A program made the position numbers and the translations under genes. Below, one piece after another: positions 9,801-15,704 of a stretch of 28,629 nucleotides of DNA. Position 1 is the first letter of the stretch, and every line of letters begins with the position of its first letter. This DNA is from DASPJQ01 sp035299065 (GTDB taxonomy: Bacteria; Bacteroidota; Bacteroidia; Flavobacteriales_D; UBA2798). The stretch is taken from the NCBI GenBank assembly GCA_035299065.1, contig DATGXI010000098.1, positions 1 through 28,629 on the forward strand. The letters are read 5' to 3'. The notes under the pieces are model-generated. The model did not search any database and was not told the origin of the DNA. It was given only the letters and a program-made list of their open reading frames with translations.

Positions 9801-9959
9801 TTCGTGTATCTCAGCCTTATTGGCAATGGTAAACCTGAAATAAATTTCTTTGGTGTTTTTAAACAGGTTATTTGCTGTATTTAGTTGTTGTTTGGTTTGA
9901 GCCTGGGTAAAACAGGAAAAGGCAACCAGGCCTAAAAGTGCAAGTAAATGTTTGTTCAT
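6861..9959 (-). CDS. Secreted M14 family zinc carboxypeptidase with PKD/Ig-like modules and T9SS type A sorting domain
   Basis: This is a predicted extracellular metallocarboxypeptidase of 1032 residues. A signal peptide (about 1-20) precedes a prodomain-like segment. In the M14 domain (about 120-400) I see the zinc ligands H180 and E183 (MHGDE), the substrate-binding N249-R250 (DLNRNFPDP), the third ligand H289 (NFHGG) and the catalytic glutamate E372 (VTVELS), so it should be active. A carboxypeptidase-regulatory-like domain follows (about 403-490), then a PKD domain with WDFGDGG (about 490-570), Ig-like and beta-rich modules, and a type A sorting domain at about 960-1032 (LFPNPAQTTVTIE to the end). 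It converges on the type B protein. A weak TACCTTTT element lies upstream at 9997-10004. Confidence 0.94.
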   Translation of the reverse strand: MNKHLLALLGLVAFSCFTQAQTKQQLNTANNLFKNTKEIYFRFTIANKAEIHELTKIISIDHSYKGGTTVEAYANKKEFLNFLTKFNYPYTILPRPNENANVIMVKEPNIKTLRAAVGAYPTYPAYVAMMQQFAIDYPTLCTYHDLGTLPSGHKILAIRISDNPGVDENEPEFLYTSTMHGDEAAGYPMMLSLIDHLLTNYGTDTRVTNLVNNMEIWINPLANPDGTYDGGDMTTAGAIRYNANGIDLNRNFPDPEDGLHPDGEAYQPETQIFMDFADAHDFVMSANFHGGAEVVNFPWDTWNNTHPDETWWVYQCQKWADTAQFDSPGPYMEDLYSGSIPGVTNGFDWYEVDGGRQDYMQWWHKCKEVTVELSTTKLIPDAQLINHYNYNLRSLINYMEASLYGIRGIVTDNCTGQPIQAKVFITGHDYDSSHVYSSLPVGNYHRVIEPGTYNVTYSAPGYVSQTITGVNVSSYTSTVTQNIALAPALPTANFNASTPVGCTGTIDFSDLTGSATAWSWDFGDGGNSTLQNPSHTYVTSGTYTVTLTSTNCMGTDSEIKLNYVTVTVSPAPTTVNDTATGCTPASLNLSASGSGTLNWYDAPTGGTLVNTGTTYTTPVISSTTTYYVESTSTTGPQYVGKTTNAGGGGYFTGATYHYLEFTATQPFTLVSVKVYANTTGARTIQLRNSAGTVLQSVTTPSLVIGLNTVTLNFNVPVGTNLQLGTAGGATCNLWRNNASAVYPYTIAGTVSITGNSAGLSGYYYYFYDWEINSNCSSARTPVSAVVTGSSAAASVSIMVSDNSICEGTSVTFTATPVNGGSTPTYQWQVTGVNGGTNSPTFTTSSLANGDTVTCILISSDTCSSDGDDTSASVSMTVFPLPTTPAISQSGADLVSTASSGNQWFMNGSPVSGATGTTFTPTADGTYYVIVTDGNGCASDTSNAITLTGVGIHDVAAPAFNLFPNPAQTTVTIETNFNGAYQLTLIDAIGKVIMSENCSTQRKTINLEELHKGIYFVQVKTKGHIKTNKLIVR

Positions 9960-10145
9960 GTTACCTCGGGTTTTGAGGTGTAAAATTTACGGTAAAAAAA
10001 GGTAGTGAGGGGGATTTTTCGGCTTAGAGCGCAAAAAATGCGATAAAAGCATGGGTAATTACGCGTAAAATACTGGAATTGCGGTGGTAATAAAGTCATG
10101 AGGAGAAACTGCTGTTGGCAGAAATTTGTAACCCAGTATTTTGTG

Positions 10146-10191
10146 AAGGGTTTTTTAGGAAAAATTAAGCCTTTTTCGGGCTAAAACCCTT
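10146..10191. other. Nested stem-loop
   Basis: The outer arms AAGGGTTTT (10146-10154) and AAAACCCTT (10183-10191) are perfectly complementary over 9 bp. Inside, AGCC (10168-10171) pairs with GGCT (10179-10182) around a 7-nt loop. A 13-nt asymmetric bulge lies on the 5' side. There is no long T tract directly after the arm, so it is not a standard terminator on the plus strand. Confidence 0.5.
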
Positions 10192-10289
10192 GTCGTTATT
10201 GGGTTTACTGCGTTTAACAGATCTATAAAATAAGATTAAAATGATACGTTTGACGGTCTTTGACAAAATTATTTATGAGCTTTTTAATT

Positions 10290-10304
10290 GTTGATTTAAT
10301 CAAC
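10290..10304. promoter_or_regulatory. 15-bp palindrome, operator-like
   Basis: GTTGATT (10290-10296) and AATCAAC (10298-10304) form a perfect inverted repeat around one central T. A repeat this short and tight looks more like a protein-binding site than an RNA hairpin. It is about 405 nt upstream of the nrdB ATG. No known regulator site was recognised. Confidence 0.3.
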
Positions 10305-10347
10305 TTAACTTAATTGAAAAAGGCGTTTTTTTTTCGTTTCTTGAACA

Positions 10348-10380
10348 GCTGTTTTGAGTGTAGAAATGCACCCAAACAGC
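10348..10380. other. Strong stem-loop upstream of nrdB
   Basis: GCTGTTTTG (10348-10356) pairs with CCAAACAGC (10372-10380) with one mismatch. The stem continues with GTG (10358-10360) against CAC (10369-10371) around an 8-nt loop. An A tract follows on the plus strand, so it does not read as a plus-strand terminator. The 5' arm also overlaps the 10-bp palindrome AACAGCTGTT (10345-10354). Confidence 0.45.
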
Positions 10381-10471
10381 ACAAAAAAAACTCGTTGTTA
10401 ATAAAAGGGTGATGAATTTTTGACTTTGTTGATGCTACGTGAAACCCCTTGGTAAATAAGGCTTTTTGGTT

Positions 10472-10541
10472 ATTCACAAAGTGAATTAATTGAAAATGAA
10501 GAGCGCTAAAAACATGTTGAAAACATGAATCCTTTGTGAAT
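10472..10541. other. Inverted repeats with two mutually exclusive pairings
   Basis: ATTCACAAAG (10472-10481) is perfectly complementary to CTTTGTGAAT (10532-10541). The same left arm ATTCAC (10472-10477) can instead pair with GTGAAT (10481-10486) in a tight local hairpin. A third hairpin, CATGTT (10513-10518) with AACATG (10522-10527), lies inside the long-range loop. Alternative pairings of this kind can act as a switch or attenuator, but no function is shown. Confidence 0.4.
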
Positions 10542-10708
10542 TAAAACAAGAACCTAAGTGGAAGTTTTTTTCAATTTTTGTGTTCCCTCAAAACGTAAAC
10601 GGTGTGATACCTGTTTGCGGGGAAAGCAAAAATTTTGTGAGGCTGACATAAATTAAGGAAAGAAAAAGAGCTTTCAAGGGATAATACGCTTTAAACGATT
10701 TTATATAA

Positions 10709-11683
10709 ATGGAAAACAACGAACCAATACTAACAGAGAACAAAGACAGATTTGTTTTATTCCCTATTCAGCACAACGACATTTGGTCGTTCTATAAAAA
10801 AGCGGAAGCCAGTTTCTGGACAGCCGAGGAAATTGATCTTGGGGCCGATTTATGGGACTGGGAAAACAAGTTGAATGATGATGAAAGACATTTCATTAAA
10901 CATGTACTTGCGTTTTTTGCAGCCAGTGACGGGATCGTTAATGAGAACCTTGCCGAGAACTTTGTTCGCCAGGTACAATATACTGAAGCAAAATTCTTTT
11001 ACGGTTTTCAAATTACCATTGAGAACATTCACAGCGAAACATATTCGTTGTTGATTGATACGTATATTAAAGATCCTGTTGAGAAGGATAAATTATTCCA
11101 TGCCATTGATACCCTTGATTGCGTTAAGAAGAAAGCAAACTGGGCATTGAACTGGATTGGTAAAGGATCATTTGCCGAAACCCTTGTTGCTTTTGCGGCA
11201 GTTGAAGGTATTTTCTTCAGCGGAAGTTTCTGTTCAATTTTTTGGTTGAAGAAACGTGGATTAATGCCAGGTCTTACTTTCTCAAATGAATTGATCTCGC
11301 GTGATGAGGGCTTGCATTGTGATTTTGCGTGCTTATTGTATTCACAACACTTAAAGCACAGGCTACCTGTTGAAACTGTAACCAAAATCATTACCGAGGC
11401 TGTAGCCATTGAAAAGGAATTTGTGACGGACGCTTTGCCGGTTAAGCTGATTGGCATGAATGCTGACCTTATGAGCCAGTACATTGAGTTTGTGGCCGAC
11501 CGTTTGTTGGTTGAGCTAAGCTGCCCTAAAGTATATAATGTATCAAACCCGTTTGACTTCATGGACATGATCAACCTGCAGGGTAAAACCAACTTTTTTG
11601 AGAAAAGAGTGGGTGAGTACCAGAAAGCTGGAGTTATGGGCAAGAAGGAAGAGCAGGAGTTTAAACTGGATGCGGACTTTTAA
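10709..11683 (+). CDS. nrdB: Class Ia ribonucleotide reductase, small (radical) subunit NrdB, eukaryote-like
   Basis: NrdB holds the di-iron/tyrosyl radical that drives reduction of ribonucleotides to deoxyribonucleotides by NrdA. The 324-residue protein keeps all expected positions: metal ligands D74 (FFAASD), E105 and H108 (ENIH), E166 (AVEGIFFSGSF), E200 and H203 (RDEGLH), and radical tyrosine Y112 (HSETY). Long stretches are close to the mammalian R2 sequence as I recall it, and the C-terminus ends in LDADF, the tail by which mammalian R2 docks onto R1. The ATG at 10709 follows the 749-bp structured region, and nrdA lies 258 nt downstream. Confidence 0.97.
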   Translation: MENNEPILTENKDRFVLFPIQHNDIWSFYKKAEASFWTAEEIDLGADLWDWENKLNDDERHFIKHVLAFFAASDGIVNENLAENFVRQVQYTEAKFFYGFQITIENIHSETYSLLIDTYIKDPVEKDKLFHAIDTLDCVKKKANWALNWIGKGSFAETLVAFAAVEGIFFSGSFCSIFWLKKRGLMPGLTFSNELISRDEGLHCDFACLLYSQHLKHRLPVETVTKIITEAVAIEKEFVTDALPVKLIGMNADLMSQYIEFVADRLLVELSCPKVYNVSNPFDFMDMINLQGKTNFFEKRVGEYQKAGVMGKKEEQEFKLDADF

Positions 11684-11941
11684 CAACGACTTTGTTAATT
11701 GTTTTTGCCGGCTGACTTTATTTTTCAAAAACCGTTATTTAAATTGAAACACGAAATTTTACTGAAAAAACCCAGTAAAATCAAGGAAAACGCAGCCCAA
11801 AACGCACCAAAATCCCGCCCCTGAACGTAAAAGTAAGAACCACACACCCACCCACTGCTCTTCATAAGTCTTGCGACTTGAAGCCTGCAGCCGAAAACAA
11901 GAAGAAAAGAAACCTAAACAAACCTAAATAATAACTAAAGT
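11684..11941 (+). other. nrdB-nrdA intergenic region with two stem-loops
   Basis: This 258-bp spacer contains no ORF. ATTTTACTG (11756-11764) and CAGTAAAAT (11773-11781) form a 9-bp stem with an 8-nt loop. CTTC (11860-11863) plus AAGTC (11866-11870) pair with GACTT (11875-11879) plus GAAG (11880-11883) around the loop TTGC, leaving a 2-nt bulge. Neither is followed by a T tract. They may modulate the B:A expression ratio or mRNA stability; that is inference. Confidence 0.4.
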
Positions 11942-14329
11942 ATGTACGTAGTAAAAAGAGATGGAAGAAAAGAGTCGGTGAAGTTTGATAAGATAACCGC
12001 GCGCATCAAAAAGCTGTGCTATGGCCTTAATCCTATAGTTGAACCAACAACTGTAGCTATAAAGGTAATTGATGGCTTATATGATGGGGTTACCACATCA
12101 GAGCTTGACAACCTGGCGGCCGAGGTAGCGGCTACCAATACTACACGTCACCCTGACTATGCGTTACTGGCATCTCGTATAGCGGTGAGTAATCTTCACA
12201 AAAACACCAAAAAATCGTTTTCAGCTACCATTGAAGACCTTTTTAAATATGTAGACCCTAAAACAGGTCAGCGTGCCTCATTGGTTGCTGATGATGTTTA
12301 TGAGGTTGTGATGAACAATGCCGAGGTGTTGGACTCATCAATTATATATGACCGCGATTTTCGTTTTGACTATTTTGGATTCAAAACGCTTGAGCGTTCC
12401 TATTTACTTCGCCTGGATGGCAAAAATGTAGAGCGTCCGCAACATTTATTTATGCGTGTAGCCATTGGTATTCATAAACACGATATTGATTCGGCTATTG
12501 AAACGTATAATTTAATGAGTGAGGGATGGTTTACGCATGCAACACCAACCTTGTTTAATGCAGGTACGCCTAAACCACAAATGTCATCGTGTTTCCTGTT
12601 AACCATGAAGAGCGACAGCATTTCGGGTATTTATGAAACATTGACACAATGCGCTAAAATTTCGCAATCAGCAGGAGGAATAGGTCTTGCTATGCATGAT
12701 ATACGTGCAACCGGTTCATACATTAAAGGCACAAACGGAACATCAAATGGTATTGTACCAATGTTGCGTGTGTTTAATGATACCGCACGTTACGTTGATC
12801 AGGGTGGTGGAAAGCGCAAAGGTTCATTTGCTATTTACCTTGAGCCTTGGCATGCTGATGTGTTTGATTTCCTTGATTTGAAAAAGAATCACGGTAAAGA
12901 AGAGCAACGCGCACGTGATTTATTCTATGCACTATGGATGCCTGATTTGTTCATGAAACGCGTTGAAGAAAACGGTGAGTGGACATTGATGTGTCCAAAC
13001 GAATGCCCGGGATTAAGCGATACCTACGGTAAAAAATTCGAAGATTTATATACAAAATACGAGCGTGAAGGAAAAGGCCGTAAAACCATTAAGGCGCAAG
13101 ACCTTTGGTTTAAGATCATGGAATCACAAATTGAAACAGGCACCCCTTATATTCTTTACAAGGACGCATGTAACGAGAAGTCGAACCAGAAAAACCTTGG
13201 AACAATACGTTCATCAAACTTGTGTACCGAAATTGTGGAGTATACAGCGCCTGATGAAGTAGCCGTGTGTAACCTGGCATCCATTGCGCTTCCAAAATTT
13301 GTTACCGATGCAAAATTTGATCACAATAAGTTATTCGAAGTAACCTACGTTGTTACCAAGAACCTGAACAAGATCATTGACTATAACTACTACCCGGTTC
13401 CTGAAGCACGTAAAAGCAACATGCGCCACCGTCCAATTGGCATTGGTGTGCAAGGTTTGGCCGATGCATTTATTTTAATGCGCCAGGCTTTTGACAGTGA
13501 AGAGGCACGTACATTAAACAAAGAGATTTTTGAAACCATTTACTATGCGGCACTAACGGCATCTAAAGATCTTGCCATTGAGCAAGGGCCTTATGAAACG
13601 TTTGCCGGCTCACCAGTGTCACAGGGTATTTTCCAGTTTGACATGTGGGGAGTAACACCATCAAAACGTTGGGAGTGGGATGTATTGCGTGAAGAAGTGA
13701 AAAAGCACGGTGTACGCAACTCATTGTTGCTTGCTCCAATGCCAACTGCATCAACCGCACAAATATTAGGAAACAACGAATGTTTTGAGCCGTATACAAG
13801 TAATATTTACACCAGGCGTGTATTGAGTGGCGAGTTCATTATTGTGAACAAGCATTTAATGCAGGACCTTGTGAAGTTGGGTATGTGGAATGAAAACATG
13901 AAAAATAAAATTGTTGCTGCAAACGGATCGGTTCAAAGCATAAATGAAATTCCACAGAACTTAAAAGACATTTATAAAACCGCTTGGGAAATAAGCCAAA
14001 AAGGTATTATTGAAATGGCTGCTGACCGTGGTGCTTACATTGATCAGAGCCAGTCATTGAATATTTTCATGGAAAACGCAAACTTTGCGAAACTTACTTC
14101 AATGCATTTCTACGGTTGGAAAAAAGGATTGAAAACCGGAATGTATTATTTAAGGACCAAAGCAGCAACGGATGCTATCAAGTTTACCCTTGAAAAATCA
14201 ACCGAGAATACACCAACACCTTTAATGGAAAAAACGGAAGAAGTTAAAACAGCTGATTACGATCAACGCATGGCTGAAATAAGCTGCTCGCTTGATAATC
14301 CTGAAGGATGTGAAATGTGCAGCGGTTGA
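11942..14329 (+). CDS. nrdA: Class Ia ribonucleotide reductase, large (catalytic) subunit NrdA, eukaryote-like
   Basis: This is the catalytic and allosteric subunit that reduces NDPs to dNDPs using the radical generated in NrdB. The 795 residues start with an ATP-cone regulatory domain (about 1-95). The active site shows C217 (SSCFLL), N426, C428 and E430 (NLCTE), and C443 (AVCNLAS). The tyrosine pair needed for radical transfer is visible in GMYYLRT near the C-terminus, and the redox tail cysteines are C790 and C793 (CEMC). No intein or insertion is seen. The sequence follows mammalian RRM1 over most of its length. The ATG at 11942 begins MYVVKRDGRKESVKFDKITA. Confidence 0.98.
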   Translation: MYVVKRDGRKESVKFDKITARIKKLCYGLNPIVEPTTVAIKVIDGLYDGVTTSELDNLAAEVAATNTTRHPDYALLASRIAVSNLHKNTKKSFSATIEDLFKYVDPKTGQRASLVADDVYEVVMNNAEVLDSSIIYDRDFRFDYFGFKTLERSYLLRLDGKNVERPQHLFMRVAIGIHKHDIDSAIETYNLMSEGWFTHATPTLFNAGTPKPQMSSCFLLTMKSDSISGIYETLTQCAKISQSAGGIGLAMHDIRATGSYIKGTNGTSNGIVPMLRVFNDTARYVDQGGGKRKGSFAIYLEPWHADVFDFLDLKKNHGKEEQRARDLFYALWMPDLFMKRVEENGEWTLMCPNECPGLSDTYGKKFEDLYTKYEREGKGRKTIKAQDLWFKIMESQIETGTPYILYKDACNEKSNQKNLGTIRSSNLCTEIVEYTAPDEVAVCNLASIALPKFVTDAKFDHNKLFEVTYVVTKNLNKIIDYNYYPVPEARKSNMRHRPIGIGVQGLADAFILMRQAFDSEEARTLNKEIFETIYYAALTASKDLAIEQGPYETFAGSPVSQGIFQFDMWGVTPSKRWEWDVLREEVKKHGVRNSLLLAPMPTASTAQILGNNECFEPYTSNIYTRRVLSGEFIIVNKHLMQDLVKLGMWNENMKNKIVAANGSVQSINEIPQNLKDIYKTAWEISQKGIIEMAADRGAYIDQSQSLNIFMENANFAKLTSMHFYGWKKGLKTGMYYLRTKAATDAIKFTLEKSTENTPTPLMEKTEEVKTADYDQRMAEISCSLDNPEGCEMCSG

Positions 14330-14344
14330 TACAATTACGAATAT

Positions 14345-14360
14345 CGAATTTCGAAATTCG
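14345..14360. repeat. Perfect 16-bp palindrome after nrdA
   Basis: CGAATTTCGAAATTCG is a perfect palindrome starting 16 nt after the nrdA stop and is followed directly by a GAATTCG unit. It sits between the stop codon and the terminator. It may be a small intergenic repeat or a protein-binding site; nothing more can be said from one copy. Confidence 0.4.
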
Positions 14361-14406
14361 GAATTCGAGCTTGAACAGGCTACAACCAACCAAATAATAA
14401 CCCAAG

Positions 14407-14447
14407 AAAAACCCCGGACATTACCCACGTTTGGGGTTTTTTATTTT
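14407..14447 (+). terminator. Rho-independent terminator after nrdA
   Basis: AAAAACCCC (14407-14415) pairs with GGGGTTTTT (14433-14441) and the T-rich run continues to 14447. It lies 78 nt downstream of the nrdA stop and closes the nrdB-nrdA unit. Confidence 0.85.
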
Positions 14448-14518
14448 TGGTAATCATAGCGGGCTTTTGCTTGAAAAACAGGTGTTTAATCAGGCTCTTT
14501 CGATAAAACACAGATCCT

Positions 14519-14550
14519 TTGTTTTTTGTTAGAATAGTTTTATACCTTTA
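14519..14550 (+). promoter_or_regulatory. Bacteroidota-type promoter for the tandem lipoproteins
   Basis: A TTG (14519-14521), a 21-nt spacer and TACCTTTA (14543-14550) match the Bacteroidota -33/-7 pattern (TTG, about 17-23 nt, TAnnTTTG), with one mismatch at the last base. The -7 element ends 20 nt before the ATG at 14571. Confidence 0.5.
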
Positions 14551-14570
14551 GAAAAACAAAAAATTAACCC

Positions 14571-14840
14571 ATGAAAAAATCAATTCTATTATTGGCGTTC
14601 CCCCTGGCACTTATGGCTTGCGGTGGTGGAAGCGGTCCTGAGGCTGATGCCGACAAAATGTGTAAGCTTATGAAAGACTGGAAAGCTGCAAAAGATGCAG
14701 GTAAAGCTGATGAGGCCGAAAAAATTGAAGAAGAAGGCGAAAAGCTGGAAGATGAATTGGAAGAACGCTACAAGAATGATGAAGAAGGTAAGAAAAAAGT
14801 GAAAGAGAAAATTGAAGCGTGTGAAGACGAATTGAAATAA
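14571..14840 (+). CDS. Small charged lipoprotein, copy 1 of a tandem pair
   Basis: The 89-residue protein has a lipoprotein signal peptide with the lipobox LMAC, so it should be lipidated at C17. A Gly-rich stretch after the cysteine leads into a very acidic/basic, probably helical body with two further cysteines (in DKMCKLMKDW and IEACEDEL). It shares the signal peptide, the stretch MKDWKAAKDAG and the C-terminal CEDE block with the gene 29 nt downstream, so the two are paralogues from a tandem duplication. No named family is recognised. The two conserved body cysteines could form a disulfide clamping a helical hairpin; this is inference. Confidence 0.85.
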   Translation: MKKSILLLAFPLALMACGGGSGPEADADKMCKLMKDWKAAKDAGKADEAEKIEEEGEKLEDELEERYKNDEEGKKKVKEKIEACEDELK

Positions 14841-14869
14841 GTAAACCAATTAAAACTAAAACAGATAAC

Positions 14870-15133
14870 ATGAAAAAATCAATTTTAATTTTAGCATTTC
14901 CATTGGCGCTGGTAGCGTGTGGTGGAGGTGGGCCAGAAGGCGATGCACAGGTAATTTGTGACATGATGAAGGATTGGAAAGCAGCAAAAGATGCTGGCAA
15001 CAACGAAGAAATGGAGCGTATTGAAAAAGAAGGAAAAGCCAAAGGCGAAGAATTTGAGAAAAAATACGAAGGTGAAGAGAAAGAAAAATTCAAGAATAAA
15101 GTTGATGGCTGCGAAGATGAGTACATCAAATAA
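14870..15133 (+). CDS. Small charged lipoprotein, copy 2 of a tandem pair
   Basis: The 87-residue paralogue of the preceding gene begins nearly identically (MKKSILILAFPLALVAC), with the lipidated cysteine at C17 and a run of glycines after it. The body repeats MKDWKAAKDAG and ends in a GCEDEY block, with two cysteines at matching places (VICDMM and GCEDE). Between these blocks the charged helical part has diverged. It lies 29 nt downstream of copy 1, is probably cotranscribed with it, and is followed by a terminator. The function is unknown; an envelope location is predicted from the lipobox. Confidence 0.85.
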   Translation: MKKSILILAFPLALVACGGGGPEGDAQVICDMMKDWKAAKDAGNNEEMERIEKEGKAKGEEFEKKYEGEEKEKFKNKVDGCEDEYIK

Positions 15134-15153
15134 AAAATAAACATACTGAAGAG

Positions 15154-15182
15154 AAGCCCTGGTTAATAGCCGGGGTTTTTTT
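15154..15182 (+). terminator. Rho-independent terminator after the tandem lipoproteins
   Basis: CCCTGG (15157-15162) pairs with CCGGGG (15170-15175), including one G-T wobble, around TTAATAG. The flanking A and T bases extend the stem and a run of seven T follows to 15182. It overlaps the stop codon of the convergent minus-strand lipoprotein at 15181-15183. Confidence 0.8.
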
Positions 15183-15666
15183 ATTCAGTGAAGTAAATAG
15201 ATTCGCCTGTATTAAATTTAACTGAAACTTCTGCAGGAAATGCAAAACCTTCTTCTTCACGGTATGCTGTTATTTCCAATATGCCTTTTTCCTCGCCAAG
15301 ATTATCCCTTAAAAGAAATGTGTATTCATTGATTGTTTGTTCTGGTATAAGTTGCATTTCGGTTCCCTCAACTGGTTTGTAAAACCAAAGTTCTTCATGT
15401 TTGTTGCCATGTAGTTCGTAGGTAAGGCTTGCGCCCGATTGTCGCGCCCCGGAATTCCTTGTTTTCTCCAGTAATTTAATTGAAGCATTTGCCCCATAGT
15501 GAACATCACCACCAGCCAATTTTTTTGGGGTATGTACACCTCTGTCGTTAGGGGTAACAGCAACGGTTTTTTTTGTGCTGTCGGTTATGGTAACCAGTTT
15601 TTCTTTTTGAGTTTCGCCACAGGCAAAAAGTGAAAATAGAAAAAGAAATAATAAAATACGATTCAT
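15181..15666 (-). CDS. Lipoprotein of unknown function
   Basis: The 161-residue protein has a strongly hydrophobic signal peptide and the lipobox LFAC, with the lipidated cysteine at C16 followed by GETQKEK. The mature part looks globular and beta-rich (LTYELHGNKHEELWFYKP, YTFLLRDNLGEEKGILEITA). No family is recognised. The start ATG at 15666 lies 6 nt after the T tract of the terminator belonging to the upstream minus-strand gene, so it may be expressed by readthrough; I see no promoter of its own in the short gap. A periplasmic-face or surface lipoprotein is predicted. Confidence 0.8.
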   Translation of the reverse strand: MNRILLFLFLFSLFACGETQKEKLVTITDSTKKTVAVTPNDRGVHTPKKLAGGDVHYGANASIKLLEKTRNSGARQSGASLTYELHGNKHEELWFYKPVEGTEMQLIPEQTINEYTFLLRDNLGEEKGILEITAYREEEGFAFPAEVSVKFNTGESIYFTE

Positions 15667-15671
15667 GGGGA

Positions 15672-15699
15672 TAAAAAAAAGAGGCTTCTCAGCCTCTTT
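15672..15699 (-). terminator. Rho-independent terminator on the minus strand between two lipoprotein genes
   Basis: Read on the minus strand, AAAGAGGCT (15699-15691) pairs with AGCCTCTTT (15686-15678) around a 4-nt loop, and T residues continue to about 15673. It lies just after the stop of the gene ending at 15705 and directly before the start codon of the next gene at 15666. Confidence 0.85.
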
Positions 15700-15704
15700 G
15701 AATT

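Larger units (their letters stand above)
9960..10708. other. 749-bp gene-free, structure-rich region between the M14 peptidase and nrdB
   Basis: No convincing open reading frame lies here. The region separates two divergently transcribed genes and should hold the promoters of both. It contains at least four inverted-repeat structures (10146-10191, 10290-10304, 10348-10380, 10472-10541) and several long A or T tracts. I looked for an NrdR box pair before nrdB and did not find one, and I could not recognise a known riboswitch. A long structured nrdB leader or an unannotated small RNA are both possible; this is inference. Confidence 0.6.

Noticed and set aside
10600..10620. -7 promoter element for nrdB at TACCTGTTTG
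   Set aside because: The gap between TA and TTTG is two bases too long for TAnnTTTG and the -33 match is badly spaced, so it was not called.
10560..10708. NrdR boxes or a known riboswitch upstream of nrdB
   Set aside because: No pair of NrdR-like ACACWATATWTWGT sites and no conserved riboswitch core could be recognised by eye; only generic stem-loops are present.
14668..15144. Minus-strand open frame opposite the tandem lipoproteins (158 codons)
   Set aside because: Its Ser/Phe/Leu-rich composition mirrors the Lys/Glu-rich coding strand, and the plus-strand genes have signal peptides, lipoboxes, a promoter and a terminator.
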